From NCBI GenBank assembly GCA_046297495.1, contig JBKBIP010000024.1:26871-90870 (forward strand): 64,000 nucleotides of DNA. The letters are read 5' to 3'. The notes under the pieces were generated by a model, which was not told the origin of the DNA, did not search any database, and saw only the letters and a program-made list of their open reading frames with translations. Positions 52,200 to 63,992 of this stretch are shown one piece after another (position 1 is the first letter of the stretch; each line of letters starts with the position of its first letter). Source of the DNA: JBKBIP01 sp046297495 (GTDB lineage Bacteria > Planctomycetota > Planctomycetia > Gemmatales > Gemmataceae). Both the position numbers and the translations under genes were made by a program.

Positions 52200-52676
52200 A
52201 TGAGGAACCTCATCGATTGGCAATGCGCGGGGGTCGCCCTGAGCGTGGCGCTGTGGCTGACAGGTTGTGGCCAGCACGTGGATTCAGAGGCGAAGGGGGG
52301 CAAGCAAGCCCATCCGAACCACGCCCACGATCATAGCCATGGCGCCGGTCCCCACGGCGGCGTTGTGGCCGATTGGGCCGGCGGCAAATTTCACATCGAA
52401 TTCACCGTCGATCATGACCAGAAGCAAGCAACGGTATATGTCCTCAAGGGGGACGCTCAAACCGCCGCCCCGATCAAGGCCGATAAGCTGCTGCTGAGCA
52501 TCAAGAAACCTGTTTTTCAAGTCGATCTGTTGGCTGTGCCGCAAGACGGTGACCCACCGGGCGTCGCCTCGCGCTTTGTCGGCACACATGACAACTTGGG
52601 AGTCAAACAGGAATTCACCGGCACTGTCATCGGTCATTTGGAAGGCAAACAATACGCCGGTGATTTTGAGGAGTAA
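52200..52676 (+). CDS. His-rich lipoprotein downstream of TolC
   Basis: 158 residues. Signal and lipobox (SVALWLTGC) are followed by a His-rich segment HPNHAHDHSHGAGPHGG (about 37-54) and a compact beta domain with WAGGKFHIEFTVDHD and KQATVYVLKGDAQT. I do not know a family name; similar proteins accompany RND or heavy-metal efflux genes in planctomycetes. AAAGGGG precedes the ATG at 52200, 30 bases after the TolC stop. Periplasmic divalent-metal binding (Zn, Ni or Cu) is inferred from the His cluster. Confidence 0.72.
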   Translation: MRNLIDWQCAGVALSVALWLTGCGQHVDSEAKGGKQAHPNHAHDHSHGAGPHGGVVADWAGGKFHIEFTVDHDQKQATVYVLKGDAQTAAPIKADKLLLSIKKPVFQVDLLAVPQDGDPPGVASRFVGTHDNLGVKQEFTGTVIGHLEGKQYAGDFEE

Positions 52677-52682
52677 CCAACC

Positions 52683-52731
52683 ATCCGAAAAAGCGAGCGG
52701 GGCTTGACAACTCCCCCTTGCTTTTTCGGAT
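52683..52731. terminator. Bidirectional terminator between convergent genes
   Basis: ATCCGAAAAAGC pairs perfectly with GCTTTTTCGGAT, with an inner GGGG/CCCC stem. The A5/T5 tracts lie at the stem base on both strands. It separates the His-rich lipoprotein gene from the convergent small membrane gene and could stop both transcripts. Confidence 0.75.
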
Positions 52732-52752
52732 AGTAGGAAGATGGACCGCTGG

Positions 52753-52953
52753 TTACACAGCTTTGATGTTGCGTGCTTGCAGCCAACGACGCACATCCCG
52801 CACGGCCGCATATCCGCCATAGACCATCAAGGCGACAATGAGTCCACCGATAGAAAACGCGATGACGTGTTCCATTGGCGTCTCAGGGGCGAATTCACGC
52901 CCAAACAACTCGATGCCCACATGATGGGCCAGCATCATCGGTAGGGATTGCAT
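52753..52953 (-). CDS. Small single-pass membrane protein
   Basis: 66 residues. A His-containing head (MMLAHHVGIELFGREF) leads to one transmembrane helix (VIAFSIGGLIVALMVYGGYA) and a basic cytoplasmic tail (RDVRRWLQARNIK). AGGAG lies 10 bases upstream of the ATG, and a terminator follows the stop, which supports a real gene. No family recognised. Confidence 0.55.
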   Translation of the reverse strand: MQSLPMMLAHHVGIELFGREFAPETPMEHVIAFSIGGLIVALMVYGGYAAVRDVRRWLQARNIKAV

Positions 52954-53027
52954 CCGTCGCGGACTCCTTGAATGGTTAGCGAGCCGATGGCGCGCTCGCT
53001 AAATGGGGTTATCATGACTATACACTA

Positions 53028-56012
53028 TCACTTCACGTAATGGATCCACATCGGCGACGACCAACCTAATTCATCGTCCTTTTGCAACACGCGGACGTAG
53101 TAGTACGCTTCCGCTTTGGGGTTGGGGTCGGTCCAGGTCCCTTGATAGACATTGCCCTCGGGGCGGATGGTTTGCACTGTCTCACTGTCGCGCAGGATGA
53201 CGACCTGATCGAGCGGGGCGGTGCCGATGATGTGGATGTCGAGTTTGGGTGGGGCGGACGTTTTGAATTCGTCTCCCTGGATATGGGCGCCGCTACGCAC
53301 ATCGATGATGATATTGTCCGTGGCGCCATAGACATGACGCCTCTTGACCGCGTCTAGCATCGCTTGCCGTTCGGGGCGCTCGGCGAGGATGACACAGTAG
53401 GAAATGTGCGTGGAGAAATGATCGCTGGACGCTTGAAAGCCGAGGCGGTAGCCCTTGGCCAGCGCCAAGTTGACGAAGCCTAACGGATACCAGCCGGCGA
53501 TGTTGGCCGGTTTCATGCCGGTCTTGGGATCGTAGCCGGCGCGGGGAGCACCTTCCTTTTCATAGGACATGCGATCTCCTTGGTAAATCTCCACGATGGG
53601 TTCGACCACGGGGTCGTTGTCGCGCCAATCGGTCCCCATGCCGGTGGCGCTGGTGTGCATGGCGCAGATGCCGTTGTGCTCGTGGAGATAGCGATAGAGC
53701 ATTTTGGCGTCATCGGCGTGGATGCCGGCGACTGGCTCGGTGCCCCCCGCCGCCAAGCGCGGCAAGGTCAGGACGCCGCGTTGAGCGAACATGCAATTGC
53801 GGTGGCCGTGCGGATAAGCACAGCTGCGTTCGTAGGTGAACATCGGCGTGAATAAGCCCTTGACATGATAAGCGTCCGTCAGCTTTTGCGTCAGCCACCA
53901 GGGATATTCCCGACCGGCGCCATTGTCGTGGTCGCCGTTGCCGATCCAATCCATCGCCGCCGCGTCGATGCCGTAGCGGAACATGTCCTCCAGCGACCCA
54001 TCAGGGCCGCCGTCCCAGGAAATTTCGGTATGGCGATGGAATTCGCCGCGCAGCAGGCACAGCTTCCGGCCGCCGGCGTCAATGCGGTAGCCGCGCATGC
54101 GGGCCACATCCGCCGCTTCCTTGCGGGCCGCTGCCACCGTCGCCGGGTCTTTCTGGCCCGGAGTGTGCGCTACCAGCTTCGGTTCGTCGGCTTTGCCGGG
54201 TAGCTCGACGTAGCTCATGTAGATGTCATTTTTGATGGTTTCCGGCGTCGTGTACCGGCCATCGGTGTTGTGAATGAGACGCAACCCACCGGCGGGATGC
54301 GGCAGCAAGACGGGGCGGTCGTCGAGCAGGCCGTCCGAGTGATGCACTTCAATCGGCTCGGACCACTTGTTCCCCTCCAAGCGGCGCGCCACTGTCAGCC
54401 AATACGAGCCGGGATGCGTGCTGTAACGAGTGCCGTGCTTGACGCGGTACGTCACCCAGACATCCCCCCGCCCATCAATGCCGATTTGGGGATAGGCATA
54501 GCGGGCGTAGGCTTCCACGGTGCGGCCCGTTTCCGGCGAGCCGATGCGCTCTTGCAACGGCGGCAGCTCCGCCACCGGCCGCATGGGCTTGTCGCCATCG
54601 AGACATACTACTTTCACCGTGCGGGCGAAGTACAGCGGGTTGCCGTCCTCGTCATCCAAGGCCCCGAAGTCCTTGCCCCATTTCTTCGGCCCCTGCTCGT
54701 AAGCGATCCAGAGCCGCCCCTTGAGATCGTAACAAAGCGACGGTCGAGCTTCGTAGAAGGAGGACGAGGCGGCGCTATACTGGTTCCAGCGCGTACCGTC
54801 ATGCAATGACAATAACACATCGTAATCCCCCTCGATGTAGGCGTCGTGGGCGAGGGCGAATCCCCCCCGTGCATCCGTGGCCAGCGCGGGATGCCACCTA
54901 TTGGTCGCGTTGGTTCCCGATGCAGGGGCATCGAGAGACTGCCATTGGCCATCTTTCAAGACATGAATCTGGATGACCGCGGCGCCAGGGGAACGCTCTG
55001 CCGCGGGTTCCCAATACTGGCAAGCGAGAATCACGTTTCCAGACTGATTGGTGCTCATCACCGGACCCAAGGCCGGCCCAGCCAGGTTCGTCACGCGCTG
55101 TTCCGGTCCCAGCTGGGGAGCCGCGCCCGCCGCCCGAATGGAACGCGAGTAGATGTCGAAATTGCCGTCGCGTTGGGCGCTATATGCCACCCATGCCGTG
55201 CCGTTCCCTGCCACGGCGATGCCGCAGCGAACCAGGTCTTCCTTGGCGCCGGTGATGGCGATTGGCTCGCTCCACTTGCCGTCCTGGTAATACTTGACAA
55301 ACAGCTGATCCGCGAAATCGGGTTGGTAGTAATCCTGGAAATTCTTTGGCTGTTCCCGAAGCTGAGCGGATTCGATGCGCCGGTCTTCGTCGCGGTTGTG
55401 GTAGCTGATGTAGGCAACCCAAAGGGTGCCGTCGGGACCATAGGCGGCGGCGGGGAAGTCATCCTCGTTCTGGGTGGCGACAATCGGCGTCGCCGTCGTT
55501 ACCAAACGCACCACGCCAGCGCCGTCGAAAATCGGTTGCGGCTGGCCGGCGAGGACGGCGGCCAGATTCACTTCCACCGGCTGGTCCCCTGCTTCTCGGC
55601 CATCGAGTGTCAGCTTGGCGTCTGGTCGCACGTCAGCCAAGTGCAACACCACGCCGACGGTGGCGATCTTCTCTAGGGCCATGAGCTGCGGGCTGGCTTT
55701 GGGCAAGCGCAATGGTCGGTGCGAGGTAATTTGCCAACCATTAGGTTCGACTAGCTGGTCCGTGGGGCGGAACTGATAGCCTTCCCGATGCACGACCTTG
55801 GCGCCGGTGATGGTGGCCCGGTTCGACCAAGCCGTGGGGCGGACATCGCGCAGGCCAAATTCGATGAGCACTGCCGCCGCTGGTTTCGGCTCGTTGCCCT
55901 GGGCGGCCCATTCCAGTACCAAGAGCTTGTCGTTTGGGTCGGCGAAGCGCACGGCCGCGACGGCGATCATGGCCACCGTGGCCGAGGCGATGAGAATGTA
56001 GCGACGCATCAT
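53028..56012 (-). CDS. Secreted PHP-like (DUF3604) protein with beta-propeller head
   Basis: 994 residues with a signal or anchor (MMRRYILIASATVAMIAVAAV). The first 600 residues are beta-rich with repeating FAVAYGPDGTLWVAYISY-type motifs, suggesting a propeller. The C-terminal part (about 660-960) is PHP/DUF3604-like: LLRGEFHRHTEISWDG, DWIGNGDHDNG, TYERSCAYPHGHRN and GFQASSDHFSTHIS, giving His and Asp clusters for a metal site. These are probably secreted metal-dependent hydrolases. GGGAGGAAG precedes the ATG at 56012. Substrate unknown. Confidence 0.75.
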   Translation of the reverse strand: MMRRYILIASATVAMIAVAAVRFADPNDKLLVLEWAAQGNEPKPAAAVLIEFGLRDVRPTAWSNRATITGAKVVHREGYQFRPTDQLVEPNGWQITSHRPLRLPKASPQLMALEKIATVGVVLHLADVRPDAKLTLDGREAGDQPVEVNLAAVLAGQPQPIFDGAGVVRLVTTATPIVATQNEDDFPAAAYGPDGTLWVAYISYHNRDEDRRIESAQLREQPKNFQDYYQPDFADQLFVKYYQDGKWSEPIAITGAKEDLVRCGIAVAGNGTAWVAYSAQRDGNFDIYSRSIRAAGAAPQLGPEQRVTNLAGPALGPVMSTNQSGNVILACQYWEPAAERSPGAAVIQIHVLKDGQWQSLDAPASGTNATNRWHPALATDARGGFALAHDAYIEGDYDVLLSLHDGTRWNQYSAASSSFYEARPSLCYDLKGRLWIAYEQGPKKWGKDFGALDDEDGNPLYFARTVKVVCLDGDKPMRPVAELPPLQERIGSPETGRTVEAYARYAYPQIGIDGRGDVWVTYRVKHGTRYSTHPGSYWLTVARRLEGNKWSEPIEVHHSDGLLDDRPVLLPHPAGGLRLIHNTDGRYTTPETIKNDIYMSYVELPGKADEPKLVAHTPGQKDPATVAAARKEAADVARMRGYRIDAGGRKLCLLRGEFHRHTEISWDGGPDGSLEDMFRYGIDAAAMDWIGNGDHDNGAGREYPWWLTQKLTDAYHVKGLFTPMFTYERSCAYPHGHRNCMFAQRGVLTLPRLAAGGTEPVAGIHADDAKMLYRYLHEHNGICAMHTSATGMGTDWRDNDPVVEPIVEIYQGDRMSYEKEGAPRAGYDPKTGMKPANIAGWYPLGFVNLALAKGYRLGFQASSDHFSTHISYCVILAERPERQAMLDAVKRRHVYGATDNIIIDVRSGAHIQGDEFKTSAPPKLDIHIIGTAPLDQVVILRDSETVQTIRPEGNVYQGTWTDPNPKAEAYYYVRVLQKDDELGWSSPMWIHYVK

Positions 56013-56156
56013 GATGCTTCCTCCCGAACGGATGACAGCGTGGATGGGCATGGAAATTCTCGAACGACAGGAAACGGCCGCGTGTAAGGGCCGTGGTTCG
56101 TTCACGGCTGACTCCAGTGGTATCCTACTCGCCATGCCAAAGCAAGCATAACTTTC

Positions 56157-57770
56157 TCAGCCATACTGAATCCACCCGTGCCATTCCATCCAATTGTATA
56201 ACCACGGATGCCGCCAGGGGTTCCAAGCGGGATAGCTGACGGATAGCACCGACACGGCCAACAGGACATAGCCCAGACAGCGTCCCCAACGCCGCGCCGC
56301 CAGCCAATCGGCCACGGGCGTCAGCGTCAGCAACCACAGCGGGATCAGCCAAAACAGCCAGCGCAAACCGCTGGTCCAGCCGCCGTAGTTGTTCGATTTC
56401 CAGATGAAAAAGCCCACCACCACGACGGACAGCAATAAACTCAAACTGGCGAGCAGGGGCCATACGGCCCCCGGTGACGCGCCGCTACCGAGGGGCTCAC
56501 GACTCCCGCTCGCCGCGTCACGCAGGAATGCCACTCCGCCGCCGATCATGCCGATGACAGTAAGCAAGAAAATCGGTGATAATGACAATATACCATGATG
56601 GCCGACTAGCATGTGCAAGGCGTAAATAGGCTTTGGTTCCTGAATGAAGTCGATTCCGGGCTTGGGCTGGCTGGGATCATGGTCCCAATGGCTGCCGGGG
56701 TAGTTGTACCAGCCTTGCTCATCGCTGCCGAATTCGCTGTACGCCGGTTGCCACTGACCAATAGCCGCGTGGTTAGTCCAGAAGAACGCGGCAGCGGGAA
56801 GGGCGGCGGCGGGCACGAACGCCAGCAACGTCCGCCTCGGCGACCGCCAAGCCAACAAACCCAACAGCGCGACCGCGAATGATAACGCCGGCAGCTCGAA
56901 GCACGCGGTCAGACTGGCGAAGAAACCGGCCAGGACGAAAAGCCAGACGCCCTGACTCTCCCCCGACCAAATCCTCAAGGCGGGATACAACGCGAACAGC
57001 GCGCAACAGGCGGCGGGGATGTGATTGTTGAACGTAATGGCGAACGTGGTCAAGAAAGTGCCAAAACAGGCCGCCGCCATGACATAAATCCGCCCCCAAT
57101 CGCTCTGTCCCAGTCGCTCGACCAAGCGGGACAACACGAACCAGAACACAATCAGCGGCAGCAAGTTGACAGTGATCAAACCCATGCGCGTCACCGTCCA
57201 CAAATGATTGGTGAACGTCCAGCCGAAGAGACGTTGCAACAACCAGTATTCGCCGGCCATCAGGGTCGCCAGCAACGGCGGTTTGCTGGAATAGAATTCG
57301 TTGGTCTGGGGGTGTAGCACTTTGTCCACTGATTGCCAACCGTCCTCGAAGATGATGCCGGTGTCTCCGTACTGATTGGTTTTGCCAGCCAACGCGGGAT
57401 CGCGCCGGCCGATGGCGTAGGTCCCCTCATCGACCAAGGCACGCACGGTCGCCCAGCGCGAACGGTCGTTGGAGCTGAACATCGGCGTTGGCGCCGGGCG
57501 CGTGCGTGGCCAGACGCGGGCCGGTTCGTCGGCGCCGAGTTGATCCCAGCGCTGGGTCGAGGCGGCCAACAATGCCGCAGCCTGCGCCCCGTCCCCTGCC
57601 CCGAGCGGCGCCAGTACGATGGCAGCACTCTGTCCCGGATCGATCCGGTGCAAATCCGGCTCATAGACGCGCTGCACGGACAGAATCCGACCCATCATGG
57701 CGCCGGCGGCCACGGTGATGAACAACACATAGACGAACTTACGCAGCGGCGTGGTTTCCGGTTGCCCCAT
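56157..57770 (-). CDS. Polytopic membrane protein, GT-C-like
   Basis: 537 residues with about ten to twelve hydrophobic helices and a large N-terminal extracytoplasmic region containing SSKPPLLATLMAGEYW, which resembles the sugar-phosphate-binding loop of GT39/GT83-type transferases. No strict DE motif is visible in the first loop. The ATG at 57770 follows a dispersed palindrome immediately upstream. The frame remains open further upstream, but that is antisense to purD. Glycosyltransferase function is inferred. Confidence 0.65.
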   Translation of the reverse strand: MGQPETTPLRKFVYVLFITVAAGAMMGRILSVQRVYEPDLHRIDPGQSAAIVLAPLGAGDGAQAAALLAASTQRWDQLGADEPARVWPRTRPAPTPMFSSNDRSRWATVRALVDEGTYAIGRRDPALAGKTNQYGDTGIIFEDGWQSVDKVLHPQTNEFYSSKPPLLATLMAGEYWLLQRLFGWTFTNHLWTVTRMGLITVNLLPLIVFWFVLSRLVERLGQSDWGRIYVMAAACFGTFLTTFAITFNNHIPAACCALFALYPALRIWSGESQGVWLFVLAGFFASLTACFELPALSFAVALLGLLAWRSPRRTLLAFVPAAALPAAAFFWTNHAAIGQWQPAYSEFGSDEQGWYNYPGSHWDHDPSQPKPGIDFIQEPKPIYALHMLVGHHGILSLSPIFLLTVIGMIGGGVAFLRDAASGSREPLGSGASPGAVWPLLASLSLLLSVVVVGFFIWKSNNYGGWTSGLRWLFWLIPLWLLTLTPVADWLAARRWGRCLGYVLLAVSVLSVSYPAWNPWRHPWLYNWMEWHGWIQYG

Positions 57771-57783
57771 GATGTCAGCCCTT

Positions 57784-57832
57784 GATGCCTCGGTTCGCAC
57801 AACTTTCCCCCGGCCGCGCCAAGCGAGGCATC
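57784..57832. repeat. Dispersed palindrome, variant copy 12
   Basis: GATGCCTCGGTTCGC faces GCGCCAAGCGAGGCATC. Same GATGCCTCGG sub-type as 20345-20394. It lies in the divergent region upstream of purD and the membrane-protein gene. Confidence 0.68.
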
Positions 57833-57938
57833 CAGTGAACGAGGAAACAAGCTCTACCCTCCCTATCTTACTCAGTTTTGATACGATGTGCTTGGTATTT
57901 GGAAATGGCCGGATTCCCTCGTTCTCTTCGAGCTTCTC

Positions 57939-59366
57939 ATGAAAGTCTTGGTTGTCGGCAAAGGTGGTCGTGAACATGCCTTGGTCTGGAAGTTGGCCCA
58001 GTCGCCGCGCGTCGAGCCAGTCTTTTGCGCGCCGGGCAACGCCGGCACTGCTCTGGATGGCGTGAACGTGCCCATCGAACAGAACGACATCGAAGGTTTG
58101 GTCCGCTTCGCTCAACGCGAGCACATCGGCTTGACGGTGGTGGGGCCGGAAGAACCCTTGGTCATGGGAATCGTGGATGCCTTTCAATCGGCGGGCTTGC
58201 GCATCTTCGGCCCGACCCAGGCGGCGGCCCAGCTGGAGGCCAGCAAGGTCTTCGCCAAGAAATTGATGCGCCATGCCCACGTCCCGACGGCGGACTTTCA
58301 CGTCTTCGACCATCCCGCCGCCGCCCGCCAATACCTCGAAAGCCGCGATTATGTGATGTTGCCGCACGGCCGCCAGGTCGGTCCCTTTCCCAAAGAACGG
58401 CTCGTCCTCGAGGGGGGCGAGAAGTTCTACGTCACGCCGAAGGACAATCGGCGCTACCGCATCGCTCCCGCCGAGCCGGTGGTGGTGAAAGCGGATGGCT
58501 TGGCCGCCGGCAAGGGGGTCATCGTCTGTGCGACGATTGAGGAAGCCCTCGCCGCCGTCGAGCGGATCATGGTCCGGGAGGAATTCGGCTCCGCTGGTCG
58601 CCAGATTGTCATTGAAAAACGCTTGACGGGAGAGGAACTGAGCATCCTGGCGCTCGTGGCGGGCCGGACCATTATTCCCCTGCCGCCGACGCAGGACCAC
58701 AAACCGATCTTTGACAATGACGAAGGACCAAACACCGGCGGCATGGGGGCGTACTGTCCCGCGCCGTTGGGGACGCCGGCGCTGTTGGACAGGGTGGAGG
58801 AAACCATCCTGGTTCCCACTGTTCACGCCATGCGCCGCGCTCGGACGCCGTTTCGGGGCGTGCTGTATGCGGGTGTCATGGTCACGAACAAGCAGCCGCA
58901 AGTGCTGGAGTTCAACTGCCGCTTTGGCGACCCGGAAGCCCAACCGCTGTTGATGCGGCTAAAGACCGACCTGCTCGATTTGCTGGAGGCCACCGTCGAT
59001 GGCAGGCTGGAGGAATTCGCCGACGACCAATTGACCTGGGACCCCCGGCCGGCGGTGTGCGTGGTGCTGGCCAGCGAAGGCTACCCCGGCAACTACGCCA
59101 AGGGGCGACTCATCACCGGCCTGGACAAGGCGGCCCAACTGCCCGATGTCAAGGTCTTCCACGCCGGCACCAAGCTCGACGATGGCATGGTCTTCACCGA
59201 TGGCGGCCGAGTGCTCGGCGTGACCGCCCTCGGTGACACCCTCGCCGACGCCCAACGCAACGCCTACGCAGCCATCACCCAGATCCATTTTCACGGCATG
59301 TACTACCGCCGGGACATTGGCAACAAAGCACTCAAGCGAGACAGAGAAGAAAAACAACCCGTTTAG
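57939..59366 (+). CDS. purD: Phosphoribosylamine-glycine ligase with insertion
   Basis: 475 residues. GAR synthetase joins glycine to phosphoribosylamine, the second step of purine synthesis. The N-terminus MKVLVVGKGGREHALVWKLA, VVGPEEPL, PVVVKADGLAAGKGVIV, GPNTGGMGAYCPAP and FNCRFGDPEAQP are all present and normal. Compared with E. coli PurD there is an extra segment of about 41 residues (about 138-180, containing GGEKFYVTPKDNRRYR) just before KADGLAAGKG in the ATP-grasp domain. ATG 57939 gives the standard start. Confidence 0.94.
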   Translation: MKVLVVGKGGREHALVWKLAQSPRVEPVFCAPGNAGTALDGVNVPIEQNDIEGLVRFAQREHIGLTVVGPEEPLVMGIVDAFQSAGLRIFGPTQAAAQLEASKVFAKKLMRHAHVPTADFHVFDHPAAARQYLESRDYVMLPHGRQVGPFPKERLVLEGGEKFYVTPKDNRRYRIAPAEPVVVKADGLAAGKGVIVCATIEEALAAVERIMVREEFGSAGRQIVIEKRLTGEELSILALVAGRTIIPLPPTQDHKPIFDNDEGPNTGGMGAYCPAPLGTPALLDRVEETILVPTVHAMRRARTPFRGVLYAGVMVTNKQPQVLEFNCRFGDPEAQPLLMRLKTDLLDLLEATVDGRLEEFADDQLTWDPRPAVCVVLASEGYPGNYAKGRLITGLDKAAQLPDVKVFHAGTKLDDGMVFTDGGRVLGVTALGDTLADAQRNAYAAITQIHFHGMYYRRDIGNKALKRDREEKQPV

Positions 59367-59662
59367 AACTCCTCACGGACGTGTGAGTATTACGATCGAT
59401 TTTGGAACAAATGTTCAGACACTGACCTTAGCGCTAAGTCACTGGAAAGGATATATATCAAGAGATAGATGGGGCTTCGGTCCCCCCTGCCATTTTGACA
59501 GTTTCCTTGCCTTTCATTGTTCCATTTCACCCCACCCCCCTTCCCGCCGTTTTTAACTCTATACATGGAATGAGTTCATCCATCGCCTATGACAATGATC
59601 ACTCCCTCGCGCGCATGTTCCGTCATGCAACCCAACGGTGTTCATCTGGCCTTGTCCCCTTC
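59367..59662. other. Convergent intergenic region after purD
   Basis: No gene. It contains TTAGCGCTAA (59434-59443), a 10-base palindrome inside a longer near-palindrome. GGGGCTTCGGTCCCC at 59471-59485 is a UUCG-type hairpin without a T run, possibly the purD transcript end. Confidence 0.4.
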
Positions 59663-62482
<2,820 letters not shown>

Positions 62483-62658
62483 AACGTGCGGTTCTCGCTG
62501 GGTATCGGAATGTAGGGATCAAGGCACTTGCTCCTTCTTCCTTCATTTAAGCCAAGTGGCGCGAAAGGAACAAGGTGGTCTGTGCTCCCGATAGGGGACG
62601 GAGAGAGTCGTCCCGATCGTTACCGCAGCGCCTAGAAACCATGAAAAGGAAAGATGGC

Positions 62659-62859
62659 CTACGAGATATTCCGTAAAGATAGCGTTGGTCTGGCTTCTTG
62701 AGGTGGGAAAGTCAACAGCAATTCCTCACGCACGATGTCATGACTCGCCGGCGCTTCGATTCCCAGGCGAACTTGCCGGCCCTGAACGGCCAGCACGCGG
62801 ATGGTCACATCGTCGCCGACGCGGATGGCTTCTCCGGGTTTGCGGGAAAGCACGAGCAT
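62659..62859 (-). CDS. csrA: Carbon storage regulator CsrA, copy 2
   Basis: 66 residues: MLVLSRKPGEAIRVGDDVTI, VLAVQGRQVRLGIEAP and HDIVREEL. The CsrA core is intact, but it differs from the copy at 40350 in many surface residues, so the two are not recent duplicates. It lies upstream of sucA on the same strand with a 176-base gap, and downstream of a formylglycine-enzyme-like gene. RNA-binding translational control is expected. Confidence 0.95.
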   Translation of the reverse strand: MLVLSRKPGEAIRVGDDVTIRVLAVQGRQVRLGIEAPASHDIVREELLLTFPPQEARPTLSLRNIS

Positions 62860-62979
62860 GGTTCATCCTCCTGAATTACCTGCGGGTCTGCGCGGGGCTT
62901 GGCGATCATGCCGCCCCATGCCGTTGGTCTGGAAGTAACAACGGAAGCAGCGACCCCAAGCGCGCCCCGATTTTTCCGC

Positions 62980-63801
62980 TCAGGAAACGCTCATGGCGGT
63001 GCGGAAGCCATTCCACGCTTCGCGGGTGTCCGGCGACCAATACACTTTGCGCGTGCAGCTAAGAACCTCATGATATTCCAACGGCGTGGCGAAACCGCCG
63101 CCGCGATCCACCTTGGCGAGGATTCGCGCTGGATCGATCTGGCCGCGCAGCGCGTCGTCGAGATGGGGATTGGTCAGCAACTGATGGGTGACGCAGTATG
63201 CGCCAAAAGGGGGCCAGTACCAATCGCTGACCCAATTATTGACATTGCCGGCCATGTCGTGACAACCGTAGGGACTGACACCGTCGGGATACAGGCCATT
63301 GGGGGTCGTTCGGCGCACGTGGGCGGCGAAGTTGGCGCGTCGGGCGGTTGGCCAGTCGTTCCCCCACGGGTAACGCCGCTGGTCGTCGCCGCGTGCCGCT
63401 TTCTCCCATTCGGCGTCGGTGGGCAGACGCCGGCCGGCCCACCGCGCATAGGCGTCCGCCTCGAACCAGCTGACACCGGCCACGGGTTGTTCCGGCCCAT
63501 CCCAGCCCGGCTCCCGCCAGTGTAGCGGCTCCGTGATGTCATATTGGCAGCGCCATTCCCAGCCCCTCGGCGACCACCAGCGGCGTTGCTCATAGCCACC
63601 CGCCGCCAGGAATTGAGCGAACCGGGCGTTGCTCACCGGATACCAATCGATCCAGAAGGCCGACAGCCACACACGCCGCAAGGGCTTCTCGTGCTCCTCG
63701 GCCAGGAAGTCGTTCTCCGGCAGGCCCATCCAAAACGGTCCTTCGGGAACCAGCACCATCGGCGCGCCGTCCCGCGGATGTTCGAGAGTTTCCCAGTTCA
63801 T
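62980..63801 (-). CDS. Formylglycine-generating-enzyme-like (SUMF1) protein
   Basis: 273 residues. FGE-sulfatase fold signatures: MVLVPEGPFWMGLPEND, PVAGVSWFEADAYARWAGRRLPT, DAEWEKAARG, YPWGNDWP, DMAGNVNNWVSDWY and the ending SPDTREAWNGFRTAMS. The catalytic region has one Cys (SCTRKVYW); the second Cys expected five residues on is Tyr, so classical FGE catalysis is doubtful. Many planctomycete paralogues have non-catalytic or ligand-binding roles. ATG 63801 matches the family start. Confidence 0.85.
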   Translation of the reverse strand: MNWETLEHPRDGAPMVLVPEGPFWMGLPENDFLAEEHEKPLRRVWLSAFWIDWYPVSNARFAQFLAAGGYEQRRWWSPRGWEWRCQYDITEPLHWREPGWDGPEQPVAGVSWFEADAYARWAGRRLPTDAEWEKAARGDDQRRYPWGNDWPTARRANFAAHVRRTTPNGLYPDGVSPYGCHDMAGNVNNWVSDWYWPPFGAYCVTHQLLTNPHLDDALRGQIDPARILAKVDRGGGFATPLEYHEVLSCTRKVYWSPDTREAWNGFRTAMSVS

Positions 63802-63933
63802 GGTGTCACGAAATTGAAAAGCGGAACGATACGAAACCGCAATCTCTGGTCGCCAGTCGTAAGCAGGACGGTTATGATGGAAAAAGATAGTGAAGAGAGG
63901 GGATGAATGCAAGAAATTACAGTTATCCCGTTC

Positions 63934-63992
63934 GGTTAGCGACGCTTCATGGAAGCGTTGCCAAAGAACGCTTCCGTGAAGCTTCGCTAACC
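63934..63992. repeat. Long hairpin at the window end
   Basis: Arms 63934-63959 and 63967-63992 (26 bases each, beginning GGTTAGCGACGCTTC) pair at 24 positions with a 7-base loop. No T run. It may be a REP-type element or a terminator of a gene beyond the window. Confidence 0.7.

Noticed and set aside
57771..58943. N-terminal extension of the minus-strand membrane protein
   Set aside because: Antisense to purD and separated from the membrane part by a dispersed palindrome.
59471..59485. UUCG hairpin after purD as intrinsic terminator
   Set aside because: A neat hairpin, but no T run follows on either strand; left as a possible transcript-end structure only.
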